This document shows, piece by piece, positions 35,948-47,358 of a stretch of DNA of 64,000 bases (position 1 is the stretch's first letter; each line of letters starts with the position of its first letter). The notes beneath the pieces were generated by a model. That model was not told where the DNA came from. It searched no databases and was given only the letters and a program-made list of their open reading frames with translations. Position numbers and translations under genes: made by a program. This DNA is from Dactylis glomerata (lineage: Eukaryota > Streptophyta > Magnoliopsida > Poales > Poaceae), in assembly GCA_007115705.1 (NCBI GenBank), contig QXEO01000549.1, forward strand, positions 124,001 to 188,000, written 5' to 3'.

Positions 35948-36856
35948 TGTCGGTGTTCTGGATACCGGGGTATCCTGGTCCACCTGCTCCTGGGCCCCGT
36001 CATCGGCCCATCTTCAGCCCAGGAGATAATCAACGGTACAAGTCACGGAGAAGACCCTCACGAGGAGGCGCCTCGTGAGGAGAACGACGACGGAAACTGC
36101 TAAGGACCAGAAGACCTCCTCACGAGCCCCTGCTGGTGAGGAGAGAAGGTACGCCCACGCCAGCTCACCACGTTTTCGTGCGGAGCAAGAAGCTAACGGG
36201 CAGAAGACCGCGTACCGCCCACGCTACCCCCGACAGGGAGGAGACCAACTTTCGCTGTGCCTGCCCAAAGCGGCACAGTGGTTGTTGGCCACCCCCCTAA
36301 ATATAGCGTGGACGGTGCAGGGCGCCAGAGGAAGACGTCAGCTTCCTCCACCCACTCCTGTGGACCGACGCCGCTACCCTGCGAAGACCGAGTCTACAGA
36401 AGAGTGTAATCTACAGCTGTCCTCCCTCCTTGGCCGTGTGTGGCAACCCCTTCCCCAAGAAGATAAGGGGAAGGAGGACCTTGGCGCTATAAAAGGAGGC
36501 GGAAGCCCTCCCTTAGAGGGGATTGGATCTTCATCTTCTTCAAGCGGCTAGTTGGGCACGCAGGTTCTTCAACCTCTGGCCAGCTAGAGCTTTGTAACCA
36601 AGGCCTTGTACTCCTCGCGAGGTGTCGCGTTGCAATACAAGAAGGCAGGAAGTAGGGGTTTTACCTCACCACGAGGGCCCTGAACCTGGGTAAAGCTCGG
36701 TCTCCCTCTCTGCAGTGCGTTGCGCGTTCGACAATCGAGGCTTCCGTCACTGTGTTTCGTTGCGATCCGAGATCTCACACGTTCAGCCCCCTGCGTTCGA
36801 ATCTTTGGGTCCGTCACGTGGTACCCCGTGTTCTTGCAACACGAAATCCATCGACA
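35948..36856 (+). repeat. Tat 3' LTR
   Basis: 909 bp, same length as the 5' LTR, with TATAAAA at 36488-36494. It also carries the short minus-strand reading frames that appear to extend the Copia gag into it. Confidence 0.95.
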
Positions 36857-38170
36857 ATCCTCATTAGAGCTAGATAGCTTTTCATGAATTTCTTCCAATT
36901 TCCCATACTTGCTAGTTAGCAATTCAAGTTGAGCCATTAGCTCAACATTCTCCTTCAAAATAGATGCTTCACAAAAAGTAGAGTTAGTAGCACATGCATC
37001 ATTATCATTATGAATAGGAGAAGACAACTTGGCAAGAGCGAGGTCATGTTCTTTAGTGAGTTTAGAAATAATTTCATTACATGACTCCTCAATGGATTCA
37101 AGCTTCTCCTCAAGAGAAACCCGAAGCTCTTGCTCTTCCTCTAGAGCATATTTTAAATCATGGATATCATTGGCATACTCACGCTCAAGAGAAAACATTT
37201 TATCAATTTGTTCTTCCTTCATCTCAATGAGTTTCGTGCTCTCAATAGCACAACTCATGATTTCAAAGAAGTTGGGCAAAACATTTTTATGGTTATGCAA
37301 AGCATCAAAGACCACCTTACCCTTCTTGTTTAAATACTCAATATAGTCTTCTTCATTTTCCTCATCCTCACCATTGTCCTCAACATCATTATGATTTGAA
37401 GACCTAGCCATAAGGCATATGTGGGAACCATGAGAAGAAGAAGATGAAGAAATACTTGAAGCTCCATTCAAGACCTTGTCTTGGCCCAAAGACTCTTCGG
37501 TTTCCTCTATATGGTTAGCATCACAAATACTAGAGGAAATAGAAGCATTTGTATCATGGCAACAAGACAAAGCAAGCATATCATCATGAGATTTATTCAA
37601 GAAATTTACACATGATATGCAAGGACTATCAACACAAGCATGTAAAACATTTATGGGGCTACAAGTGTTTAAGTCCAAATATGAAGCATTGCAATGAGAT
37701 AGAGATGAAGAATCATCAAAAGTAAGCATACTATCACCATTGCAAGTTTTATCACCACTCACCATATCATTACCTTGTGTCTTGCCACACTTTGGTGAAG
37801 TGGATGAAAGTTCATTGCGGCCGGAAGTGGAAGGAATACAATCATCCTCAATAATCTTGGACATACCATATTTTTCTTGAAGCTTTGTCCATATCTCATG
37901 AGCGCTCCGAAAAGGCGTGATGGAGAAGGTAACTACATCGCTCAAAGCATTAACAATCACATGAGTAGCTTGAGCATTGAGATACAAGTTTTTCTCATCC
38001 TCTAAAGATATATTTTGAGTATCCTTTGGAGGAGAAAAACCCGCATCTACAATTCGCTCCATAGATGGGTCCATGACCCGAAAATAATTAAGCATGTGAA
38101 TTTTCCAAGTATCATAATTTGTGCCATCAAATATAGAAGTGTTATTGTGCACTAATCCCCTATCCGACAT
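36857..38170 (-). CDS. Copia gag, N-terminal part (split gene)
   Basis: Starts at ATG 38168-38170 (MSDRGLVHNN). FDGTNYDTWKIHMLNYF and AHEIWTKLQEKYG are the conserved N-terminal features of Copia gag. The rest is acidic and serine-rich with a predicted coiled coil (ALEEEQELRVSLEEKLESIE). The natural protein is interrupted at 36857; the frame past that point reads into the Tat LTR and is not meaningful. Confidence 0.9.
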
Positions 38171-38224
38171 CTTTGCTCTCAAGGCGGTGAAGCCTAAAAT
38201 GAGAGACCGGGCTCTGATACCAAT

Positions 38225-40397
38225 TGAAAGGACACAGATGTCGCCTAGAGGGGGGGGTGAATAGGCGATATCAAATTTTATGAATGGCTTGAACAAAAGC
38301 GGAATTAAACTAGCGTTTATTTTGTCAAGCACACAAAACCTAAATAAACTAGGCTCACCTATGTGCACCAACAACTTATGCTAAGCAATACAAGTAACAA
38401 GGTGATAGCAAGATATATAACTTCAAGCACGAAGGCTATCACAATGTAAAGTGCATAAGTAAAGAGCTCGGGTATAGGAATAACCGAGGCACGCGGAGAC
38501 GATGATGTATTCCCGAGTTCCTCCCTTGAAAGGGAGTACGTCTCGTTGGAGGGTTGTGGTATTGCCACAAAGGCCTAACCAACGCCACAAAGGCCTCACC
38601 CTATTCTCCGGTGTGAGCTTGCGCCACAAAGGCCTAGCTCACTCTTCCACTAAGGGGTTCCTCAAGGCGGAACCGGGCCTTTACACAAAGCTTTGGGCAC
38701 GCATCCACAACTTAATTGGAGGCTCCCAAGAACAGCCACAAAGGCACCACAAAGCCACAAAGCCGTCTAGGGTTCCAAGAACCCAAGAGTGATAAGCTCA
38801 CAAACTTTCACTTACTCGAATCTCCGGGGAGAACTCAAACCGATGCAACTTATGCAATGGCAAGAGCACACAAGGTGCTCAAATCCTTCTCACTCAAATC
38901 CTACCAAAGCAACTAATGCTATGGAGAGATATGAGAGGAAGAACAAATGGAGGAAACCACACAAGTCTCCAAGATCTAGATCCCAAGATGTTCCCCTCAC
39001 TTAGAGGAGAGATTGATTGGTGGAGTTGTAGATCTAGATCTTCTCTTTCAAATCCCTCAACAAGATTCAAGAAATATGGGAGGGATAGAGAGTAATTGCA
39101 AGCTCTTGAAGGTCAAAACAATGGAGGAGAGAGAGACAAGCAACCAGCCCCAAGGAGGAAGAAGGGGAGGGGTATTTATACCCCCTCCCATAAAAATGAC
39201 CGTTACAGCGTCCCAGGCCGGATTATCCGGCCCCCTGGCCGGAATATCCGCCCCCCCCCCCACTGGGTGACGCGCCCAAAAGTCCTTAGCAGAAATTCCG
39301 AAACGAAATTTTCGCCCCCAGGCCGGATAATCCGCCCCCCTGGCCGGAATATCCGCCCCCCTTACTGGGTGACGCCGAGCAGAAATTGTAATACGAAAAC
39401 GGTGATAACTTTTTCATCCGGACTCCATTTTCGATGATCTTGGGCTCGTTGGAATCACCACAACGAGCTCTACAACTTCATCCATAGAAACATCATAGTC
39501 CAACAAAGGAGGATAAAACCAAATAATGAAAGCTTTAAACTCCCTTCGAAGACAAACCGGTAAAACCTCCAAACATCAAAAACGCAATAAGAGTTTCATA
39601 CGAAATCCGTTTTTGATGAGATAGAGCTTGTCATGGAAATAACCACAAGCTCTAGAACCTCACAAGGATAAAACCCAAATAAGAACCAAGAAAGATGATG
39701 CCAAGTATGCAAAGGTTTGAGCTCTCTTCGAACGATACAATTAAGTTACTCACTCGAGAGCCCCTCTTGATAGTACGGCTACCGATCCTATAACCCGGTC
39801 TCACAACTAACATCATGAGACTAGTAAGAAAGAAACCCTAACACTATCATACCTTTGCCTTGAGCATTCCACTTGAGGTTGATAATGTCGATCTTGATCT
39901 TCTCAAGTTGGACCACCTTTCTTGATTGAGCTTGCTTGGTGAAGTCTTGTGGATTGCTCCCCCATACTCTACTATGGAAGAGACTCTCTTTAAGCATATC
40001 TTCACATATCCATGACCAAAATATAGATGGCAAGCTTCAAGCATATGTTCTCTTCTAGTTGCTCATCTTGAACTTGCGCTTTGACTTGATCAATCCTCGA
40101 ATCAATTCTTCTTTCTCCATAATGATGTTGTCTTGAGGATACACATGAGAGCTCACTCAATCTTATTCTTCAAGACACACTTGAGATAAGCTCAACTCCC
40201 TTAAGACCAATCTTTGGATCACTCCTTGAATAACACCTTGGTCAACACATAATCTTCTTCTTACAACCTTGACTCCAACAAATGGTTCAAGCATTGTCTA
40301 TGGACAAGTCCTACACATATAACTCAATGCAACCATTAGTCCATAGGGATTGTCATTAATTACCAAAACCACACATGGGGCTCGATATGATCTTTCA
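38225..40397 (-). repeat. Copia 5' LTR
   Basis: 2173 bp, 5 bp longer than the 3' copy because of one extra G near 38256 and four extra C in the run at about 39250. Followed on its left by the initiator-tRNA primer site. Confidence 0.92.
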
Positions 40398-40402
40398 CTA
40401 CC

Positions 40403-40676
40403 GGTAGAGCCCTCAGCCCCGGGGGAGAACTACTCCCTCCTCATCATAGGAGACAGCAAGGTTGATGGAGATGGTGGTGAGGTCGATGGAGATGGCGGAG
40501 ACGGCGATGGAGACCGATGGAGACCGATGGAGATGGCTCCGGGGGCACTTCCCCGTCCCGGCAGGGTGTCGGAACAGAGACTTCTGTCCCCCAAGCTTAA
40601 CTCCTGCTCGTCCTCAAAGTAGGTGTAAAAACAAGCATGGAGCATCAAAAATTATAGATACGTTTGAGACGTATCA
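40403..40676 (-). repeat. Outer Gypsy 3' LTR, second part, internally rearranged
   Basis: Continues the LTR broken at 22152 and ends in GACGTATCA at 40676. Compared with the intact right LTR it lacks about 400 bases (the promoter portion) and instead has CCCCAAGCTTAACTCCTGCT and following at 40590-40622, a copy of the sequence just inside this LTR at 40682-40716. Confidence 0.8.
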
Positions 40677-41467
40677 GCATCCCCAAGCTTAACTCCTGCT
40701 CGTCCTCGAGTAGGTAAGTGATAACAAAGAAATAATTTTTGAGGTGACATGCACCTACACAATCTTGATCATCTATGTAAGCATTGTGTGCTAGGATCAA
40801 AAGAACTTAAAACATGGGCATGAGAGATATAATCTTGATAGAAGAAACTTAGCAACCATGTTATAGCATGAAAAGAAACACAAAGGAAATATCATGAAAA
40901 TGAAACAATGAAAGTCATGTGTGTGTTTCAACCATATGGAAAACATAGCAAATGGTTTTCAGCTTGTCCCTCATGGAGTAGCAAAACATAAATGCATAGG
41001 ACACCTTCAAGTTTAAGAGGGCGACTAGATACAAATAATTTAAGAGCAAATGAAACCATAATCATGAATCAATCAATGATAACTTTGGGAGAATGCACAT
41101 TATACTCAGAATGACAACTATGCTCTCTTAGAAGGTGCATAAAGGTAGAAGGTGGAGACTCAACATAAAAGTAAAAGAAAGGCCCTTCGCAGAGGGAAGC
41201 AGTGATTAAACATGTGCTAGAGCTTTTCATTTGTTAAACAGAGAGATAAAAACTAGATTTTGAGAGGTGGTTGTCTTTGTCAATGACTAGCAATGGGGTT
41301 CTTACTATCTTCCATACAAAAACGAAGCAAGTTTTTTAGAGAGATTGGCACTTTTCTGCTCTTTTATAAAGCTTGGCACTCCTCCCCACCTTTTTCCTTT
41401 CACAAACCATGGCTAACCGATTCCATCGGGTGCCCACCAACATTCACATACCATGGAGGAGTGCCTT
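40677..41467 (-). other. Outer Gypsy internal region, 3' part
   Basis: AT-rich internal DNA of the non-autonomous Gypsy element, from its polypurine tract to the solo-LTR insertion. No coding frame supported. Confidence 0.6.
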
Positions 41468-42375
41468 TGTCGATGGATTTCTTGTCGCAAGAACATGGGG
41501 TACCACGCGACGGACCCAAAGATTCGAACGCAGGGGGCTGAACGTGGGAGATCTTAGATCGCAACGAAACACGGTGACGGAAGTCTCAAGTCGTCGAACG
41601 CACAACACACTGTAGAGAGGGACGCTGAGCTTTACCCAGGTTCAGGGCCCTCGTGGTGAGGTAAAACCCCTACTTCCTGCCTTCTTGTATTACGACGCGA
41701 CACCTCGCGAGGAGTACAAGGCCTTGATTACAGAGCTCTAGCTGGCCGGAGGTAGAAGAACCAACTTAGCCTAGCTAGGAGCCCGGAGATGAAGATCCGA
41801 TCCCCTCTAAGGGGTGGCCTCCCCTCCTTTTATAGCGCCAAGGTCCTCCTTCCCCTTATCTTCTTGGAGAAGGGGTTGCCACACATGGCCAAGGAGGGAG
41901 GACAACTGTAGACTTTATTCTTCCGTGGACGTAGTCTTCGTAGAGTAGTGGCGCCGGTCCACAAGAGTGGGTGGAGGAAGCTGACGTCTTCCTCTGGCAC
42001 CCTGCACCGTCCACGCTATTTTTAGGGGGGTGGCCAACAACCACTGTTCTGCTTTAGGCAGGCACGGCGAAAGTTGGTCTCCTCCCTGTCGGGGGTAGCG
42101 TGGGCGGTACGCGGTCTTCTGCCCTTCATCTTCTTGCTCTGCACGCAAACGTGCTGAGCTGACGTGGACGTGGTACCTCCCCTCACCAGCGGAAGCTCGT
42201 GAGGAGGTCTTCTGGTCCTTAGCGGTTTTGGTCGTCGTTCTCCTCATGAGGCGCCTCCTCATGAGGGTCTTCTCCAATAGCTTCGGTCGTCGTTTGACTC
42301 CTGGGCCGAAGCTGGGCCGTTGAAGAGGCCCAGGAGCAGGTGGACCGGGATACCCCGGTATCCAGAACACCGACA
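41468..42375 (-). mobile_element. Solo LTR of a Tat Gypsy family
   Basis: A 908 bp LTR related to those at 28921 and 35948, inverted, with the same TGTCGA/CGACA ends and a minus-strand TATAAAA at 41828-41834. Perfect GCCTT duplications flank it (41463-41467 and 42376-42380), and no internal element sequence adjoins. This is the expected product of LTR-LTR recombination. It differs visibly more from the two full-length-element LTRs than those do from each other. Confidence 0.93.
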
Positions 42376-42380
42376 GCCTT

Positions 42381-44493
42381 TTTTTCTTTTCTTTTTTCTT
42401 TTTTCTTTTCTTTTTGGAATAAAACAATATGGAAGATAGCAAATCCGACCACTACGTCCCCATGAGCTGAAAACAGTGTCACAAAATGAGAAGTGTATTG
42501 AAGGTTTTTTGAAAGGTAGCACATGAAAATTTACTTGGAATGGCTTACATATACCATGCATAGGAATTTACAGTGGACACATTGGAATAACTTGGTTTTT
42601 GGGAGTTTTATGCACGAGTAGAGCTCATACTCAGTACAAAATGAGGGCTAGCAAAAGACTGGGAGCGACCAACTAAGAGAGCAATAACGGCCATAATCAT
42701 GCAAAGCGACAAAGCAACATTAAAAGAAGCATAAGATAGCATCAAAAGTCAAAAACTAAATGATCATAGAGGCTTATGGCGACTTTGTATGAGTCTAGCA
42801 TGTGTGAGCATGCGCCAAGTCAACCCAAATAAAGCATCAAGGAGAAAACCAAAATAATGCTTCCAAATAATAAAAACAACGCATTATTTTTTCAAAGGCT
42901 CATTAAGCAATCTCAGTCATTTCAGACAAGTCATGCTACAGCAAAACCACTAAGCATACTATCAAAATGATATCAAGCACGACATGCAAAAGCCTAAGCC
43001 GCAGTCTACACAAGCTCCTTTTTGTACCACTTTTTTGCATGAAACTTTTTCTCTTTTCCAACACCATTCGAACCTTTTTGAGGAAACTCTTTTGATGAAA
43101 ACCACCATGGACCAGTGGTCAAAATACACCCTGATGCCAAGATATAACAAGATCTGAATAAAAATCAAGGCAAAAACAAAAGCTAAACACAGTAGCAGAA
43201 AAAGAGAACACTCGTTGAACGATAAGAGTAAAAACTAGAGTGTTCTTGGCAATGAAAAATGGAGTTCATCTCCTCCAAAAAGAACATGATGTGATCCAAC
43301 CATTTATTGCAGCAAACAAAGCAAAATAAAACTGAAAGCAAAAAACAACTGACGCTCCAAGAAAAACGCATAGTGCGTGAAGCAATAAAAATATAGTGTG
43401 TTGAAAGGTGACCTGATTTTTGCCGATGAAGAAGGGGTGCCTCAGGGGCATCCCCAAGCTTTGACGCTTGTACCTCTTGGATATTTCTTGGGGTGTCTGG
43501 GCATCCCCAAGCTTGAGCTTTTGTCCATTCTTCATCTCATCTCATCATTCTCCAATCCCTACACTTGAAAACTTCCTTTATACAAAACTCAACACAATTC
43601 TATTAGCAACATTAGCATAAACATAATAGTGAATCAACCCCTTTTGGTTCAGGTTTCAACTCAAGCCTACCACATATTAAAGCATCTACTACTGTAGAAA
43701 CTTCCCCAAAATTTCCGTGATCAAAAGAACTCAAAAAAGAAAACGATCGAGAGGCAAACACAAATAGTGGTAGAAATCTGTCAAAACAGAACAGCTGACA
43801 AAGGTCGATTTTTTTGAGGGTTTATAGTTGCTCAAATCAAAAAGTGAAAGTTTGGATATAACCTGGGGCATATGCACAAGAAATCACAGGTCAAATAGAT
43901 ATTCTAAGAATTTTCACAAATTTTTACGGTGCAGCACCGAAATCTGTTTCAGGACAGCAACATCCCCAAATCTTACCTCACTCAAATTAGAGGTTTCTCT
44001 TGGTACAACAATGAAATAAAAATGATAAGGAGAGGTTATTATAGTAGTAATAACTTCTAAGACTCAAATAAAAGAAAAAGAACTGAAAGTAAAATATTGG
44101 GTTATCTCCCAAGAGTGCTTTTCTTTAACGCCTTTGAGCTAGGCGCAGTAATTTGCAAAGATGCTCATGTAAGCGCCATAAAAGAGCTTAAGGAAAAGGC
44201 GCTATATAAGAACTTGAAGCAAGAGAGAGCATCAAAAAGCAAATATGAAACACATTTAAATCTACACCACTTCCTATGAAAAATAGTCTTGTAAAGAGAC
44301 AAGTCATGAAAGCGCAAAGCGAAAAGCATAGGAAGGCAAAACAAGTTCAACTTCAAGAATTCCAACAAAAAGAGGGGAAACTCAATATTGTTGAGATCCA
44401 TCAAACCATGTTTCCCTCTCTCGTAGTAACTTTCAGTAGCATCATGAATAGAATTAACAATATAACTATCACATAAAGCATCCCTATCATGAG
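42381..44493 (-). other. Outer Gypsy internal region, non-coding
   Basis: AT-rich, no recognised gene. The polypurine-like motif GCATCCCCAAGCTT recurs at about 43449 and 43502, and a weaker ATCCCCAAATCTT at about 43962, repeating the sequence found at the true polypurine tract (40677). Confidence 0.6.
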
Positions 44494-45126
44494 CTACATG
44501 CATAAAAGAATTAATACTCCCAACATGAACAATCGTAGTAGGAGCAGATTCAACAGAATAATTATTCTCATCACCATAATCATAAAAACAGGAGGCATAT
44601 TGTAATCATAACTAATTTTCTCCTCAAAAGTAGGTGAACTGAAAATATTATACCCATCATCATAACCATCATAAACTAGAGGTTTAGCATCATCAGAAGC
44701 TAGAGAACAGCTATTTCGCAAAGCATATTCATCAAACATATCATTATAAGAAGGAACATGGATAGTACTAATGGTACAACAATTATTAACCTTAGAATTG
44801 GTACCAAAAAGATTTTCAATATCAAAAGTAGAGTGCTTTTCCCAATCATGATCACTAACATAGGTAACAGGCATAGGAACATCACATTGGGGAGATAAAA
44901 TATCATTAGAGCAAACTTTCTCCACTAAAGCTGGGGAACTAAAAATATCATGCTTAACAAAACCAGCTTCCCCAAGCTTAGACTTTTCTATAGCATTAGC
45001 AACAACGGTATTCAAAGCATTCATACTAACAACACTATTAGCATGCGAATAAAGCTCCAAAGGTTTTTCAATTTTCTCTTCAAATCTAAACTCATGAAAA
45101 AGACTAAAGAACTCTTTATTTTCCAT
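44494..45126 (-). CDS. Outer Gypsy hypothetical ORF
   Basis: ATG at 45124-45126, directly downstream of the primer-binding site on the element's own strand. The acidic, aromatic-rich protein (YDGYDDGYNIFSSPTFEEK, SYDYNMPPVF) has no zinc knuckle, protease or polymerase motifs. The repeated pattern F-S-S-P-x-x-E-E-K / Y-D-Y-x-M-P-P suggests an internal repeat. The last 25 residues change to hydrophobic sequence, which looks like a frameshift near 44570. Function unknown. Confidence 0.5.
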   Translation of the reverse strand: MENKEFFSLFHEFRFEEKIEKPLELYSHANSVVSMNALNTVVANAIEKSKLGEAGFVKHDIFSSPALVEKVCSNDILSPQCDVPMPVTYVSDHDWEKHSTFDIENLFGTNSKVNNCCTISTIHVPSYNDMFDEYALRNSCSLASDDAKPLVYDGYDDGYNIFSSPTFEEKISYDYNMPPVFMIMVMRIIILLNLLLLRLFMLGVLILLCM

Positions 45127-45254
45127 TAAGCCTAACTAGTGAAAATAAAAACAAGAAACAAAAAGATATAATTGCAGAATCTAAAGGAAATAACTTCGAG
45201 CACTCACCAGCAACTAAAAGACTTAGTATCCAAAGGACGTGACTACCTTTTACC

Positions 45255-45280
45255 TTACCTCCCCGGAAACGGCGCCAGAA
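45255..45280 (-). other. Primer-binding site of the outer Gypsy element
   Basis: TGGCGCCGTTTCCGGGGAGG read on the minus strand, a few bases inside the 5' LTR. The TGGCGCC start is common among Triticeae Gypsy elements. Confidence 0.75.
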
Positions 45281-45287
45281 AAGAGCT

Positions 45288-46718
45288 TGATGTCTACGCA
45301 CGCGTCTGTTCTTGTAGACAGTCTTGGGCCTCCGAGTGTAGAGGTTTGTAGAACAACAGCAAGTTTCCCTTAAGTGGATCACCTAAGGTTTATCGAACTC
45401 AGGGAGGAGGAGGTCGAAGCTATCCCTCTCAAACAACCCTGCAATTACGATACATAAAGTCTCTTATGTCCCCAACACACCCAATACACTTGTCAGATGT
45501 ATAGGTGCACTAGTTCGGCGAAGAGATAGTGAAATACAAGTAGTAGTGATGATTATGAGTAGTAAACATACTCTGAAATAAGTATCGCTGCAAGCAAACA
45601 TGTAACAAAACTGAAAGGAAACGGTGTGCAAAGCTTGGAAACAAGGCCTAGGGATCATACTTTTACTAGTGGACACACTCAACAAATATAACATAATTGA
45701 ACCAACAGATACTATCATCAATATGCAACTCAAAACAGTTCTCCAATGGAAAACGAACACTAATCATGCCTAGGGCTACGAAGCACTCCTCAAAGTCCGT
45801 ACGTACCCAAACTAGATTGTCCCACACTGTCACCGTGAACGCACTAGATGGTTCCAACAAACACCAACAATTCATAGAGACATTAACCAAAAAGACAAAC
45901 ATGATGCGCACACTGTCACCTTCACACCATGATAAAAGGTATCTCCGGAGTTTACAAATATAAAGCACGAGAGTAGCATAATATCTGAATAATAACATCT
46001 ACCAATTCAACTAGATACAAAGCTCACGATCACATAAAGATCACATCATGGGAGAGAGAGGTGAACCACATAGCTACCGGTAGAGCCCTCAGCCCCGGGG
46101 GAGAACTACTCCCTCCTCATCATAGAAGACAGCAAGGTTGATGGAGATGGCGGTGAGGTCGATGGAGACGGCGGAGACGGCGATGGAGACCGATGGAGAT
46201 GGCTCCGCGGGCACTTCCCCGTCCCGGCAGGGTGCCGGAACAGAGACTGTCCCCCGAAATTTGTTGGCGGCGGCGATGGAGCTGCGGAACTTTTCTGGTC
46301 AAAATGCCGATTTTTTTTAGGGTTTTCCGTCTCGAGGCTTTTTATAGGCGAAGGGGCGTCGTCAGGAGTGGACCAGGGTGGTCACACAATGGGTGGGCGC
46401 GGCTAGGGGCTGGGCCGGGCCCCCCTGTTGTGTGGGCAGCCCTTGGCCCCTCTCCGGCTCCCGTTTGGTCCCCGTCCTTCGGTCCGTGAAAAATAGGAGT
46501 TCCAGAACTTGTTTCGTCCATTTCCGAGAATATTTGCTGTGTAGCTTTTCTGAAACACAAAAATAGCAGAAAACAGAGAACTGACACTATGGCATCTTGT
46601 CAATAGGTTAGTTTCGGAAATCGCATAAAAACGCCACGAAGTGTAACGAAACACAAGGCAAATGGTGTAAAAACAAGCATGGAGCATCAAAAATTATAGA
46701 TACATTTGAGACGTATCA
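45288..46718 (-). repeat. Outer Gypsy 5' LTR
   Basis: 1431 bp, from TGATGTCTACGC to GACGTATCA on the plus strand. On the minus strand it has a CCTATAAAAAG TATA element at about 46338-46348 followed by a GC-rich leader. Confidence 0.9.
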
Positions 46719-47358
46719 ACGGCCGATTCAGACCGACCTCACCGCCGTCCGAAGCCGCCGCTCCAGCGCCTGGGAGCCGCGATGACCAGAAGACGGGCGA
46801 GCCCCACTGGCACGCATGAGAAGACTGCATCATCACCACCGCGCGAGCCACCTTCGCCGTCGGCAGCTGCCTGCGGACCAAAACAGGTCGAATGACCAGA
46901 TCTGGCGCCCAACTGTAGCCACGCGAGAGCCACCGACGGCCATCCTCAACCAGGGCGCACCTCCATGCTGCAGGAAAAGGGGGCCGCCACCCCACCTCTT
47001 CGCGACAAGCACGCCGATTCCCAACACGCTGATGCTGCCAGCCGCTGCCAGAAACCGACCAGGAGATGAAGCTCATGCCAGGCCACCAAGTCCGGCGGCG
47101 AGCGCCGCAGGGGAGGTTGCCGGGAGAGGAAGGCCAGAGGCGGCCGCCGCAACGGCCGCAGGCAGGCCGAATCCCCATCCACTGCTGAATCTTTCAGGGT
47201 GTAGCCGCGCGAGGAGCTTACCCTGCCACCACCGTCCGCGGAGTGGGGATGGCGGCGGGGAGGGGTGGAGGGGAGTGGTGGTGCTAGTACTGGCGGCTAG
47301 GGTTTACCCATGCCGCCCTGGAGGAGCGACGCAGGGAGCGAGTGAGCCTATGAACCAT
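46719..47358 (-). mobile_element. LINE-like element, 5' part
   Basis: Continuation of the element interrupted at 21359. On the minus strand it opens with a TCGCTCCCTGCGTCGCTCC stretch and an AAACCCTAGCCGCC leader, then GC-rich DNA without a family-recognised ORF. The outer boundary near 47358 is where the GC-rich sequence stops. Confidence 0.5.

Larger units (their letters stand above)
28921..36856 (+). mobile_element. Tat-lineage Gypsy retrotransposon lacking reverse transcriptase
   Basis: A 7.9 kb element bounded by two 909 bp LTRs (28921-29829 and 35948-36856), starting TGTCGG and ending CGACA, with an ATCCT duplication (28916-28920 and 36857-36861). A primer-binding site, TTTGGCGCGCCAGGTAGGGG, follows the left LTR, and the polypurine-rich GGGCTCCCGGGGGCTAC precedes the right LTR. 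It carries a sense gag-protease-RNase H-integrase frame, broken by two stops, and an antisense gene in the 3' part, an arrangement known in the Tat lineage. It sits inside the Copia gag. Confidence 0.95.
22153..40397 (-). mobile_element. Copia (SIRE-like) LTR retrotransposon, gag only
   Basis: Inserted in the left LTR of the outer Gypsy element with a CTACC duplication (22148-22152 and 40398-40402). The 5' LTR is on the right (38225-40397) and the 3' LTR on the left (22153-24320). Next to the right LTR, the minus strand reads TGGTATCAGAGCC, complementary to initiator tRNA-Met, the standard Copia primer site. Next to the left LTR is the polypurine tract AAAATGGGGGAGAT. A gag gene is present but split by the Tat element, and no protease, integrase, reverse transcriptase or RNase H was found. 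The SIRE-like assignment rests on the long LTR, the gag similarity and the long non-coding 3' region. Confidence 0.9.
21360..46718 (-). mobile_element. Non-autonomous Gypsy LTR retrotransposon (outer element)
   Basis: LTRs start TGATACGTCTC and end GACATCA on the minus strand. The right, 5' LTR is 45288-46718. The left, 3' LTR is 21360-22152 continued at 40403-40676. A primer-binding site, TGGCGCCGTTTCCGGGGAGG on the minus strand, lies just inside the right LTR near 45260-45276. A polypurine tract, AAGCTTGGGGATGC, abuts the left LTR at 40677-40692. Flanks are ACAGC (21355-21359) and ACGGC (46719-46723), a target duplication with one mismatch. The internal region has one ORF but no protease, reverse transcriptase or integrase, so it must rely on proteins of another element. 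The overlapped part of the LTRs differs at about 27 sites in 790, roughly 3.4% by eye. Confidence 0.85.
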
